A DNA stretch of 64,000 bases from contig JBQTHD010000040.1 of assembly GCA_052390275.1 (NCBI GenBank), positions 53,765-117,764 of the forward strand, written 5' to 3'. This document shows positions 21,570-29,662 of the stretch, piece after piece. The first letter of the stretch is position 1; each line of letters begins with the position of its first letter. The stretch is from JBQTHD01 sp052390275 (GTDB lineage: Bacteria > Actinomycetota > Acidimicrobiia > Acidimicrobiales > AC-14). Below the pieces are notes generated by a model that made no database searches, was not told the DNA's origin, and worked only from the letters and a program-made list of their open reading frames with translations. Both the position numbers and the translations under genes were made by a program.

Positions 21570-21619
21570 CGGGGTCTTCAGGAAAATCACAGGATCGTGA
21601 AATACGTTCCGGGGTCTTC
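21570..21619. promoter_or_regulatory. Paired direct repeat in divergent promoter region
   Basis: The ten bases cggggtcttc occur at 21570-21579 and again at 21610-21619, exactly 40 bases apart (close to four helical turns), in the intergenic region between the permeases and the pilin/binding-protein fusion gene. The spacing puts both copies on one face of the helix, as for a dimeric regulator. A binding site is an inference; no regulator gene is adjacent. Confidence 0.35.
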
Positions 21620-21649
21620 GTATCTGTGGTCGCCTGTGAGAGGAGCTAT

Positions 21650-23968
21650 ATGTTCTCAGCACTTAGCCGGAGGTTGGACAAGTCCAAGCAGCCGGACGAT
21701 GGATTCACGCTGATCGAACTCCTTGTTGTCGTAATCATCCTCGGAGTTCTGGCCGCCGTTGTCGTATTCGCGGTGGGCGGCGTCGGGGACAAGGGCCAAC
21801 GGGCGGCCAACGAGATCGACGAGCGAACACTCAAGACCGCCCAGGAGGCCTACTGCTCGAACAACGGGCGTTACGGATCCGAAGCAGAACTGGTGGCGGC
21901 CGGCCTCCTGGCCGAGGAGTCCGTGACCCACAACGTGGTTTTGGAGGCCGACGGTCCCTGCACCGGTGCCGGCGTGGCGGAGGCGTCGGCGTTTCGCCTC
22001 GAGTGCGCCCCCGACACGTCCTGCGGGCCGTCGTCGACACCGGTGTTGGGTGGGACGCTGATCGTCAACTCCGGTACAGGGGCCCCCGGTACCGCGCTCA
22101 ATCACTCCGTGAACACCGCCAGTGAGGTGGTCAACAACGCCGCCAATATGTTCAACGGACTCCTGCGGTACGAGCTTGACGGAAGCCTGGGTGGAGATCT
22201 CGCTCAGAGCTTCACCTTCAACAACGCCGTGCCGGCAGCCTCGAACCCCAACTGTTCGCCGGGACCCTGCGACGCGATGACAACGGTTGGAACCTTCGTG
22301 CTGAGACCCGACGTTGTGTTCCATGGGATCAACTCCAGCGTCCCCGGAGACGGGGACATACTGGATCCTGACGACGTGGAGTTCAGCTTCGCCCGGGCCA
22401 TTCTGGCCGCCCACAGCCGGACCCGCGCTCTGAACCCCACGCTCGGCGTGACTGGGCAGAGCACCACCACCTCCGTCCCGGTTGATGCCATCCAAACGCT
22501 GCCACCCACGCCTGGCAACGGTGGAACGGTCATCTTCAACTTCCGCCAGGTCTTCGCGCCGGCCCCGTTCGCATTTACGGTCACTGAGGCCCCGATCATC
22601 TCCGAAACTGCCTACGGCCCATGTTTCGCCAACGGATCGCTGTTCAACATCGCGCCGGCAACTCCGCTGTGCCCGGCCAACACCAGCCCGGTCGGAACGG
22701 GACCGTTCCGCTTTGTATCGCTGGGGCCCGATGGCGTGCGGACGGCCAAGAACCCCGACTACTTCCGGTTCGACGGAGCCGGCAACCGGCTGCCCTACCT
22801 CGATGAGGTGTTTCGCAAGGTCATCACCAGCAACTCGACCACCGCCCTGGAGGACGGAGCGGTCGACGTCGGCGGGTTCTCCTTGAGCGACATCCCCCGC
22901 GTCCGTTCCAATCCCACCCTCAGCGTGGCCTTCCCCCGCAGCACCAACATTCTTCAGATGGCCTTCAACATGACCAAGCGCCAGGCCGGGTCGGCCACCT
23001 CGGCCCCGCCGCCACCGGGCGGCGCCGGCTCCGTTGGTGCGCCTCCGCCGCTGGGCTACCCGGCGACGAGTCCCTACTACGGGCAGAACAAGGCCGGATC
23101 CAACGAGAACGCCCCTCCCCACAAGATCCTGGGTGACAGTCGGGTGCGCGAAGGCATCTTCAAGGCCCTGGATCGCAACAAGATCTGGGAAAACGTCCAG
23201 TTCAAGACAGGCCGGGTGGCCGATGCCCCCATCCACAGCGACTTTGCCCTGCCCAACGGCGGCGCCTACCAGGGCGCCCAACCGCTTCCCACGTTCGATC
23301 GGGACGCCGCCGGGGTTCTGCTGGCGGCCGCCGGATGGTCCGATACGAGCAACCCCGACGGCTTCCGGCGAGCTCTGGATCATCCGAACGAGACGAACTC
23401 CGATCCTGAGCTGGTGGTTCCCGACGGCACCAAGCTGGCCCTGGATTATCTGTTCGCCACCGGTGGAGAGATCATGGCGGCCGAGATCAAGTCTCAACTC
23501 AAGACGGTGGGCATCGACGTGACCACCATCGGAGGCGGGAACAACACCATCCTGGCCCCCCGCGTCTTCCATGCCCGCACCTTTGATCTGGCCTTTTATT
23601 CGAACAACAACGGCGCCGAGCCCCAGTTCGGGGCCCGCCGGCTGGTTCACACCGATCAGGTGGTGCAGTCGAACTCCTTCGCCAACGGTTCGGGCTACAA
23701 GAGCACCCTGATGGACAGCCTGTGGCTCGATGCCAGCAAGGCACCCGACACGGCCACCTACCAGGCCAAGTTTCTTCAGATTCAGCGCATGATCCTGGGC
23801 CAGGACACACCGGGCGGGCCGGCCCTGACCGCTTTGGAGCAGGCCCAGAAGTTTCCTGTGGTCCACCTGGTGGAGTCGGTGAACATCCGGGGAACCACCG
23901 CTCGGTGCAGCGGCTTCAACCACGGCGACACCGGGCTCTACATGGAGGCGGCCCATTGCGCCCGGTAA
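21650..23968 (+). CDS. Type IV pilin N-terminal domain fused to family-5 solute-binding protein (first copy)
   Basis: A 772-residue hybrid. Residues 1-18 (MFSALSRRLDKSKQPDDG) are a basic prepilin leader ending in Gly; then FTLIELLVVVIILGVLAAVV, the class III signal/transmembrane helix with Glu at mature position 5. Residues 45-105 continue like a minor pilin (helix DERTLKTAQEAYCSNNGRY, then SEAELVAAGLLAEES) with two cysteines. From about residue 135 a SBP_bac_5 domain runs to the end: NAANMFNGLLRYELDGSLGG, FVLRPDVVFHGINSS, VGTGPFRFVSLGPDG, RVREGIFKALDRNKIW and FDLAFYSNN. The start follows GAGAGGAG. The usual lipobox is absent; the pilin helix replaces it. It is divergent from two DppB/C permeases. 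The architecture is not one I know; binding-protein and pilin parts are each confidently recognised. Confidence 0.88.
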   Translation: MFSALSRRLDKSKQPDDGFTLIELLVVVIILGVLAAVVVFAVGGVGDKGQRAANEIDERTLKTAQEAYCSNNGRYGSEAELVAAGLLAEESVTHNVVLEADGPCTGAGVAEASAFRLECAPDTSCGPSSTPVLGGTLIVNSGTGAPGTALNHSVNTASEVVNNAANMFNGLLRYELDGSLGGDLAQSFTFNNAVPAASNPNCSPGPCDAMTTVGTFVLRPDVVFHGINSSVPGDGDILDPDDVEFSFARAILAAHSRTRALNPTLGVTGQSTTTSVPVDAIQTLPPTPGNGGTVIFNFRQVFAPAPFAFTVTEAPIISETAYGPCFANGSLFNIAPATPLCPANTSPVGTGPFRFVSLGPDGVRTAKNPDYFRFDGAGNRLPYLDEVFRKVITSNSTTALEDGAVDVGGFSLSDIPRVRSNPTLSVAFPRSTNILQMAFNMTKRQAGSATSAPPPPGGAGSVGAPPPLGYPATSPYYGQNKAGSNENAPPHKILGDSRVREGIFKALDRNKIWENVQFKTGRVADAPIHSDFALPNGGAYQGAQPLPTFDRDAAGVLLAAAGWSDTSNPDGFRRALDHPNETNSDPELVVPDGTKLALDYLFATGGEIMAAEIKSQLKTVGIDVTTIGGGNNTILAPRVFHARTFDLAFYSNNNGAEPQFGARRLVHTDQVVQSNSFANGSGYKSTLMDSLWLDASKAPDTATYQAKFLQIQRMILGQDTPGGPALTALEQAQKFPVVHLVESVNIRGTTARCSGFNHGDTGLYMEAAHCAR

Positions 23969-23976
23969 AGGTGGCG

Positions 23977-24030
23977 CCGGGCCGGTCCGCTGTGGCAGGG
24001 GCGGCCAGGCGTCCCCGCCAGCAGGCCCGG
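23977..24030 (+). terminator. Possible hairpin after the pilin/binding-protein gene
   Basis: ccgggcc (23977-23983) pairs with ggcccgg (24024-24030), enclosing an inner imperfect GC stem (around tggcagggg and ccccgcca). It lies between the fusion gene stop and the first ATPase gene. There is no T-run, so it may be an attenuating or mRNA-stabilising hairpin rather than a full terminator. Confidence 0.3.
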
Positions 24031-24040
24031 TGAATCCCTG

Positions 24041-24838
24041 TTGAGGATCGTCATGATGGGCAAGGGGGGGTCGGGGAAGTCGACCCTTGCCGGCCTGTTG
24101 GCCACCGCTCTGGTGGAGGCCGGCCAGAGCGTGGTGGCCTTCGACGCCGATTCTGTTCCGGGGCTGGGTCAGGTCCTGGGGATGGACCCGAGCGACGACT
24201 GGTTCCTGGCCGGAAGCGCCGAGCGGCGAGACGGCGGTTGGAGCCTGGTGGCCAGCCCGCCCCAGACCGTGGGGGAACGGGCTCGGACCACGCCAGGGGG
24301 TATCCGCTTCATCCAGATCGGCAACGTGGGGGCGGAGCTCAAGGACTTCGAGTTCCGCCGTGAGTCGTTCCCGGAGATGTGGTCGGCCACCATGGCCTTC
24401 AACACCGTAGCCCGGACCTACGACGAGGCCGGGGGATGGGTGGTGGTCGACCTCCAGGGCGGGACCCTCCAAGTGGCGGGAGGAATGGCGGGAACCAGCG
24501 GGTTTGCCCTCCTGGTGGTGGAGCCGTTCGCCAAGTCGGTCCTGACCGCCCGCCGCTTCGTCGAGATGAAGCCGTGGCCACCCGGACTTCGGCTGGTGGC
24601 GGTGGGCAACAAGGTCCGTGACGCCGCTGACCGGGAGTACCTCGAGTCAAGCCTGGCTGAACTGGACGTGCCCCTGTGGGCCTGCATCGGTTTCGACCCG
24701 GCGGCCGGGCTGGCTGAACGCGAGGCCCGGGCTCTGGCCGGGCTCGACCCCAGCGCTGGACTTCGCAGAGCGGCGGTGGACCTCGCGGAGCGGTTCATGA
24801 AAGAAGCGGCCCCCGTCAGCGCGGTGGAGGCCCGTTGA
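24041..24838 (+). CDS. CooC/MinD-like P-loop ATPase
   Basis: A 265-residue SIMIBI-class ATPase. The deviant Walker A (MGKGGSGKSTLAGLLATALV, with the signature lysine in KGGSGK) is at the very N-terminus, and the switch/Walker B strand is GGWVVVDLQGG. The closest well-known members are CooC, which inserts nickel into CO dehydrogenase, and the MinD/ParA group. The Cys-x-Cys metal motif of CooC is not present. The TTG start at 24041 is needed to keep the first beta strand (RIVMMGKGG); an ATG at 24053 would cut it. It lies 72 bases downstream of the pilin/binding-protein fusion and upstream of a second, broken ATPase of the same kind. Role unknown; metallocentre maturation is a family-based guess. 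Confidence 0.75.
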   Translation: MRIVMMGKGGSGKSTLAGLLATALVEAGQSVVAFDADSVPGLGQVLGMDPSDDWFLAGSAERRDGGWSLVASPPQTVGERARTTPGGIRFIQIGNVGAELKDFEFRRESFPEMWSATMAFNTVARTYDEAGGWVVVDLQGGTLQVAGGMAGTSGFALLVVEPFAKSVLTARRFVEMKPWPPGLRLVAVGNKVRDAADREYLESSLAELDVPLWACIGFDPAAGLAEREARALAGLDPSAGLRRAAVDLAERFMKEAAPVSAVEAR

Positions 24839-24924
24839 ATGCACCCGGGGCGCCGATTCTGGCGTACCGATCGTCGGTTCAGGACTGATCTGTCCAACAG
24901 GACTTCGACCCAAGGAGCATGGTG

Positions 24925-25677
24925 ATGCACAAGATCGCGGTGGCGGGCAAGGGTGGTTCGGGCAAGACCACGGTGGCCGGCGTGCTGGCCCGGCACTGGG
25001 CCTCCGACGGCTTCGAGGTCCTGACCGTCGACGCCGACGAGAACCCCAATCTCGGGATCTCGCTCGGGCTGGGGGTGGAGCGGACCCATGCCCTGATCGG
25101 GGCACGGGAGGCGCTGCTTCCCGACGGGCCGGCCATCTCTGCGCCGATGGAGGAGATCGTCGACCGCTTCGCGACCGAGGTAGGCGAGAACGTTCGCATT
25201 GTGCAGGTGAAAAAGTTCGACCACTTCCGTCCCGGTTGAGGCGGGCTATCTGCCGGGCAGTTGCTCGCGGCGTTGGAGAACAAGCCGGGTCGGGTCGTGC
25301 TCGTCGACCTGGGTGGGGGAGTGATGACGGTGGCTCGGGGCGACGAGAGTCAGATCGACGCTCTGGTGGTGGTGGTCGAGCCCTACCCCCGGTCCTTGGA
25401 GGTGGGCCGGAGGCTTTTGGACATGGCGACGACGAAGAACATCTCCCGGCGCGTGGTGGTGGCCAACAAGATCACCGACGCGCAGGACCTGCGGGTCGTC
25501 GTTGAGTTCCTGGGGGCGGAGCCGGACTGGATCCTCCCTCAGGACGACTCGGTCAGAACCGCCGACCGGTTGGGCGCTTCCCCCATCGACCACGACTCCG
25601 GGTCCGTGGCGGTGGCTGAACTGCGAAAGCTGGCCTCAGCCCTGGTGGAGCCAACGGCGCGGAACGCTTCCGGCTGA
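24925..25677 (+). pseudogene. CooC-like ATPase interrupted by an in-frame UGA
   Basis: From an ATG with AAGGAG seven bases upstream, the frame encodes MHKIAVAGKGGSGKTTVAGV (deviant Walker A), then TVDADENPNLGISLGLG, typical of CooC. At 25237-25239 a TGA interrupts after KKFDHFRPG, yet the same frame continues at once with GGLSAGQLLAALENKPG, then VVLVDLGGGVMTVA (Walker B) and a normal C-terminus to 25677. No frameshift is needed. The UGA falls near where CooC proteins carry their Cys-x-Cys metal motif. Simplest reading: a nonsense mutation, with two fragments possible. Recoding as selenocysteine is a remote alternative. It is the second of a tandem pair of ATPase genes. Confidence 0.7.
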
Positions 25678-25723
25678 CGCCTGGGATTCGACCGAGGGGA
25701 GGAGCAGCGTCACCCCGCCCTTG

Positions 25724-26632
25724 TCAGGGCCAGGTACTGGCCGCGGTACCCGCAGGGGCAGTCCTGGCCCAGGCGCGGCGCCAGTCGGCGGCTTGGGGGC
25801 CGGTGGCGTCGGGGGTGGACCCGTCGGCGGCCCGGCGACGGGCCGACCACCAGTCGGTGGCTGATTCGTCGCCCAGGGCAGCCACGGCCGCCTCGATGCG
25901 GGCGGAGAAGCGGCGGGCGTCCTCCCCGGCATCGGGCACCAGGGGCTCGCCGATATTGATCAGCACGCCTTCGCCCCGGCGGGCGGGGCGGGGGAGGTGC
26001 TGGCCCCGCTTCCACAGGTTCCCGGTTCCGGCCAGGTGAATGGGCACCACCGGACAACCGGTCCGTAGCGCCAGATAGGCCGCTCCCCCCCGAAAGGTCC
26101 GGCCCCAACCGTCCGGGCTCCGGCCTCCTTCAGGGAAGATCACCAGGTTCCAGCCCTCGGCGACGAGGTCGGCGGCGAGATCGGCCGACTGGCGTTCCAC
26201 CCGGTTGCGTTCCATGGGAATCGCCCCGATGGCCAGCGACGAGACAGCTCCGGCCAGGCGACTGGAAAAGAAGTAGTCGGCGGCAGCCGCGGTTACCGCC
26301 CGGTGGCGGAACCGCTCCGGTAGGGCCCCCAGGACGAGTGCGGTGTCGAGATGGCTGTGGTGGTTGGCCGCGAATATCGCCGGGCCGGCCAGGGTGGAGA
26401 TGCGGTCGGCCCCCGACACCGCCGGCCGGGCCACCAGATGCGAAGCCGGCCGCAGCACACCGTCGACTACCAGGGCCCGGGCCATGCGGGCGGGCATCCT
26501 TCGGGACCAGTCGGTGTTGTAGTTGACGCCGGTGCGCGCCGGCTCCGGTGGTCGTTCGAGGGTGGTGGGCCAGGTGGGAGGGCCGAGCGGGAAGCCTGAA
26601 GGCAGCCGGAGGCGGCCCAGGGGCGGGCGCAT
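25724..26632 (-). CDS. 1-acyl-sn-glycerol-3-phosphate acyltransferase (PlsC family)
   Basis: A PlsC-type acyltransferase that moves an acyl chain from acyl-CoA or acyl-ACP to a lysolipid or related hydroxyl. The catalytic HX4D motif is NHHSHLD (about residue 90), followed by GAIPMERNR and FPEGGRSPDG, the acceptor-phosphate site. A third block, GCPVVPIHLAG, completes the family pattern. Residues 1-45 and the last 30 are poorly conserved and may be loosely structured. It is the last of four genes on the minus strand (reductase/HAD fusion, alcohol dehydrogenase, LarA-like protein, acyltransferase), 66 bases after the LarA-like gene, which points to a dedicated lipid pathway rather than housekeeping phosphatidate synthesis. 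Confidence 0.88.
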   Translation of the reverse strand: MRPPLGRLRLPSGFPLGPPTWPTTLERPPEPARTGVNYNTDWSRRMPARMARALVVDGVLRPASHLVARPAVSGADRISTLAGPAIFAANHHSHLDTALVLGALPERFRHRAVTAAAADYFFSSRLAGAVSSLAIGAIPMERNRVERQSADLAADLVAEGWNLVIFPEGGRSPDGWGRTFRGGAAYLALRTGCPVVPIHLAGTGNLWKRGQHLPRPARRGEGVLINIGEPLVPDAGEDARRFSARIEAAVAALGDESATDWWSARRRAADGSTPDATGPQAADWRRAWARTAPAGTAASTWP

Positions 26633-26698
26633 CAGGAGTTCACCGGCGTTGACGACAAATCAGTCATGGACGAGGCGGAGGAACACAGACCGTCAGGC

Positions 26699-28285
26699 TC
26701 AGGTGACGTCGGCCATGAGGATCGGCGGGTTGTGGATGTGGGTGATCGACGGGTCGGGACCGACCACGTCCTGGGCCATCTCCAAAGCGTCAGCGAGGGT
26801 TGACGCCGACTTGAATCCCAGGCGGCGCACCGCCTTGGGCTCTCCCCCCAGGATGATCACCCCCCCCAAATGGGCCAGGGCATGGGCACCCCAGTACCAC
26901 ATGTAGAACGGGTGGACACCGTGGTAGGCGTTGCCCGTCCGGTACAGGTGGATGTACCAGGGGTCGGTGGCGAAGCCCTCCTCGAACTTCGCCTCGATCT
27001 CGGCCGGGTTGGTGGTCTCGGCCAGGACCTGCTCGTAGAAGTCGATGTAGCTGGGGTGGTGTACCGGGTGGAACTCCTCCCGGGTGGGGTGGCTCATGAT
27101 GACGACGCCCCCGGGGCGAACCAGTGGCTTGTTGCGGTACAGGTTGAAGAAATACCCCAGGCCCAGGCACATCACCAAGATTGGGTTCATGACCGAGTTG
27201 ACGTTGTAGGGGCAGATGAAGGGAAGCCCCATGGTCAAGATGTCGCTCTGGCCCTCCACGGGGACCAGTTGCTGGCGGTAGACGTGTTCGGTGGTCAGGC
27301 GGTGTACGGCCTCGACCTCGCCGGCCTGAACGCTGGTCAGCCCGTAGGGGGCTCTCACCGCCTGGAAAACCTGGCGGGCGACTCGGGGAGGGGTTCGCGC
27401 CAGGGCGGCGGAGGCGGCCAGGTAGGCGGCGCGATCGGCGGCCTTCCACTCCCATTCCCGCTTCTGCATGAAGGTGAAGGGAGCCGCGAAGGTGTCGTTG
27501 TTGAGGGTGGTCTCGATCTGGAAGATTCGAACGCCCTGGGCGGCGAGATGGCGTCCCATTCGCCAGTTGGAGCTGTGGAGTTCCGAACGGTGCTGGTCCA
27601 TGAAGGAGCGGCTGCGTTCCATGGTGGCGACATTGTGATGGTGGCGAAGGCTCCGGTAGGAGGACAGACCTGTGGCCACGCTCTTGTGGCCCCCGTCCAT
27701 GGCCACCAGGTTGATGTTGACGTAGACCAACAGGTCGCTGGTGGCGGCCCGGCGGTTGATCTCGACGTCCTCGCCCGCCTCGGTCTGGCCCAGGTGGACC
27801 AGGTTGGACGGGTCCTCGGCATCGTGCTGGGTGAGGCGTCCCGAGGGAGCGAAGGCGTCATAGACCCGGTCTCCCAGGGCCTGGCGCAGTTCGGGCTCGG
27901 TCATACGCCGATGAAGGGCCAGCGCGGCCACCAGGACCACGTCGTCCACCCCAGCCTCGGCGGCCACGTCCAGGACCGCCTCGATGACCCGCTGGCGGAC
28001 GTCGGGGCGCCGCATCTGGGGAAGCGGGAGCGACACGTCGTCGAAGGCGATGGTCAGGCGCATCCCAGGGCGCAGAAGGGCGGCCAGGGGCTCGCTGTCA
28101 CCGGTCGGGTGCGCGAGGGCGTGGCGGATCGCCCCGTTGGGGTCGGCCAGGGCGGGAATGGGCTCGGCCGGATAGATGACGCGCGAACCCACAGGCAGGC
28201 GTTCCAGGCGGAAGCTCTCCCCCGACTGGAACAGGGTGGGCGGGGTGGAGCGATCCACATCCAGGACGAAACCGGGACGGCTCAT
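26699..28285 (-). CDS. LarA-like protein (DUF2088, lactate racemase superfamily)
   Basis: A 528-residue member of the DUF2088 superfamily typified by LarA, a nickel-pincer enzyme that isomerises 2-hydroxyacids. Recognisable are IAFDDVSLPLPQMRRPDV (substrate/cofactor region), VLVAALALHRRMTEPEL with the first nickel-site His, LTQHDAEDPSNLVHLG, and DGGHKSVATGLSSY, where the Lys that carries the pincer is kept in a G-G-x-K context. The His that normally precedes this loop is not evident, and the C-terminal 250 residues are unlike LarA, so the reaction is probably different. The ATG overlaps the stop of the alcohol dehydrogenase gene (ATGA). No larB/C/E cofactor genes are in the window. The lipid-gene setting suggests a fatty 2-hydroxyacyl or related substrate (inference). 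Confidence 0.8.
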   Translation of the reverse strand: MSRPGFVLDVDRSTPPTLFQSGESFRLERLPVGSRVIYPAEPIPALADPNGAIRHALAHPTGDSEPLAALLRPGMRLTIAFDDVSLPLPQMRRPDVRQRVIEAVLDVAAEAGVDDVVLVAALALHRRMTEPELRQALGDRVYDAFAPSGRLTQHDAEDPSNLVHLGQTEAGEDVEINRRAATSDLLVYVNINLVAMDGGHKSVATGLSSYRSLRHHHNVATMERSRSFMDQHRSELHSSNWRMGRHLAAQGVRIFQIETTLNNDTFAAPFTFMQKREWEWKAADRAAYLAASAALARTPPRVARQVFQAVRAPYGLTSVQAGEVEAVHRLTTEHVYRQQLVPVEGQSDILTMGLPFICPYNVNSVMNPILVMCLGLGYFFNLYRNKPLVRPGGVVIMSHPTREEFHPVHHPSYIDFYEQVLAETTNPAEIEAKFEEGFATDPWYIHLYRTGNAYHGVHPFYMWYWGAHALAHLGGVIILGGEPKAVRRLGFKSASTLADALEMAQDVVGPDPSITHIHNPPILMADVT

Positions 28286-29511
28286 GGCTGAGGGAACCGA
28301 TTTGTCGTCCGCAGCGACCGGAGGTTTCGCTTCTCGCCGCGGAGGTCGAAAGCGATCTTGACCGCGCCGCGGGGCCCGGCAGCGGCGGCGTGTTCGATGG
28401 CCTCACGGTAGCGGGCCAGGGGGTAGAGGGCCGAGACCAGGCGGCCCAGGCGGGCGGCGGCCACCAACTCGAAGGCCAGTTCGAAGGTACGAACCGGCCC
28501 GTCGGCCAACCCCGACCGGGCCTCGGTGCCATAGGCATAGGAACCCCGCAGGCTTATCTGGCGATGCCAAAGCGGGGTGAGGTCGACGTTGACATGACCG
28601 GGCATTCCCACGAGCACCACCTCGCCGCCGGGGGAGGCCACGGCCAGGTCGTCGGCCAGGGAGGCGTCGCTGCCGACGCAGTCGATGACCACGTCGGCCC
28701 CTCCCGCCAGGTGGTCACCGATCATCAACGATCCACTGACCCGGCGCACCGCCCGGCGGACCTCTCCCGGGGCCACGACCACGTCCGCGCCCAGGTCGGC
28801 GGCCAACCGCCGCTGCTCGGGGTGCTTGGCCACGGCCATGACCATCGCCGGCGTGGCGAAGTGACGAAGGGCCGCCACCGTGCACAACCCCAGGGTCCCG
28901 CTGCCCACCACCACCACGGTGGCCCCGTCGAGGCGATCCGGGGCCGTGCTCAGGACTCCATGGATGGCGCACGCAGCGGGTTCGACCATCACCGCCATCT
29001 CGTCGTCGAAGGCCTCCGGGACCGGGTGGACCTGGCTGCGGTGGGCGACCATGGCCACCGACCAACCGCCACCGGTATCGGCGCAGTAGCCGGTCTGCAG
29101 TCCGGCGGAGACGGCGCCGACGGCCACGCACCGACAGGCGTTGGTCCTACCTCGTGCGCAGGCCACACAGCCGGGTTCGATCCCTCGCGAGGCGCAGCTG
29201 AGAACGGGTTCGACCACCACTCGGGTGTCGTCGTCGAGGTCGCCCACGACCTCGTGTCCGGGGGTGAAAGGGAAGGAAACCAGGGCTTCGAAATAGGGCG
29301 ACGACCGGCCGTCGACGCTGGCGAGGTCCGACCCGCAGATCCCGGCCAGTCGGGGCCGAACCCGGACCCAATCGGTACCGGGGAGGACCGGCTCGTCGGC
29401 GTCGGCCAGGCGAAGCGGACCGACCTTGGCCCCCAATCCCGGGGCGAGGGACCCGGCCAGTCGGGCGGCGGCGAAGCGGGGCAGGGACTCCTCGAACACC
29501 AGCGCCTTCAT
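28282..29511 (-). CDS. Zinc-dependent alcohol dehydrogenase (MDR family)
   Basis: A 409-residue medium-chain dehydrogenase. Catalytic-zinc ligands are the Cys of AGICGSDL and the His-Glu of TPGHEVVGD; a structural-zinc lobe is rich in Cys (CASRGIEPGCVACARGR then NACRC). The Rossmann motif is VVVGSGTLGLCTVAAL. These enzymes oxidise alcohols or reduce aldehydes with NAD(P). The start is the ATG at 29511 (MKALVFEESLPRF); the frame extends upstream only through a 15-base tandem repeat. It overlaps the LarA-like gene (ATGA) and follows the acyl-reductase/HAD gene, so an aldehyde/alcohol step on a fatty chain is plausible. Confidence 0.9.
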   Translation of the reverse strand: MKALVFEESLPRFAAARLAGSLAPGLGAKVGPLRLADADEPVLPGTDWVRVRPRLAGICGSDLASVDGRSSPYFEALVSFPFTPGHEVVGDLDDDTRVVVEPVLSCASRGIEPGCVACARGRTNACRCVAVGAVSAGLQTGYCADTGGGWSVAMVAHRSQVHPVPEAFDDEMAVMVEPAACAIHGVLSTAPDRLDGATVVVVGSGTLGLCTVAALRHFATPAMVMAVAKHPEQRRLAADLGADVVVAPGEVRRAVRRVSGSLMIGDHLAGGADVVIDCVGSDASLADDLAVASPGGEVVLVGMPGHVNVDLTPLWHRQISLRGSYAYGTEARSGLADGPVRTFELAFELVAAARLGRLVSALYPLARYREAIEHAAAAGPRGAVKIAFDLRGEKRNLRSLRTTNRFPQP

Positions 29512-29564
29512 GGTTGGGCCCCGATCCTGTGGGCGGTGAGCGCCGTGCGCCATGGGTCCGGTAG

Positions 29565-29640
29565 CTGTGCGTTGGGCGGCGGGGCGTTGGGCGGCAGGGC
29601 GTTGGGCGGCAGGGCGTTGGGCGGCTGTGCGTTCGGCAGA
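29565..29640. repeat. 15-base tandem repeat, about four copies
   Basis: Four copies of a unit like gttgggcggcagggc run from 29571 to 29630, with a partial unit on each side. They lie in the 151-base gap between the reductase/HAD gene and the alcohol dehydrogenase gene, just upstream of the latter's start. Confidence 0.85.
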
Positions 29641-29662
29641 CTGTCGGTCAACGGGAGTTGCC

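Noticed and set aside
21650..23968. The pilin/binding-protein fusion as an assembly artefact
   Set aside because: The frame is continuous, the same architecture with a near-identical pilin part occurs at 46067-48040, and both lie beside matching permeases.
21656..24472. A 938-codon minus-strand frame opposite the first pilin/binding-protein gene
   Set aside because: Low-complexity Gly/Arg/His-rich product with no family similarity; it is the antisense shadow of the fusion gene.
25237..25275. SECIS element for selenocysteine insertion at the UGA
   Set aside because: Only a four-base stem (CUGC/GCAG) is visible, at a poor distance and without a typical loop; not enough to support recoding.
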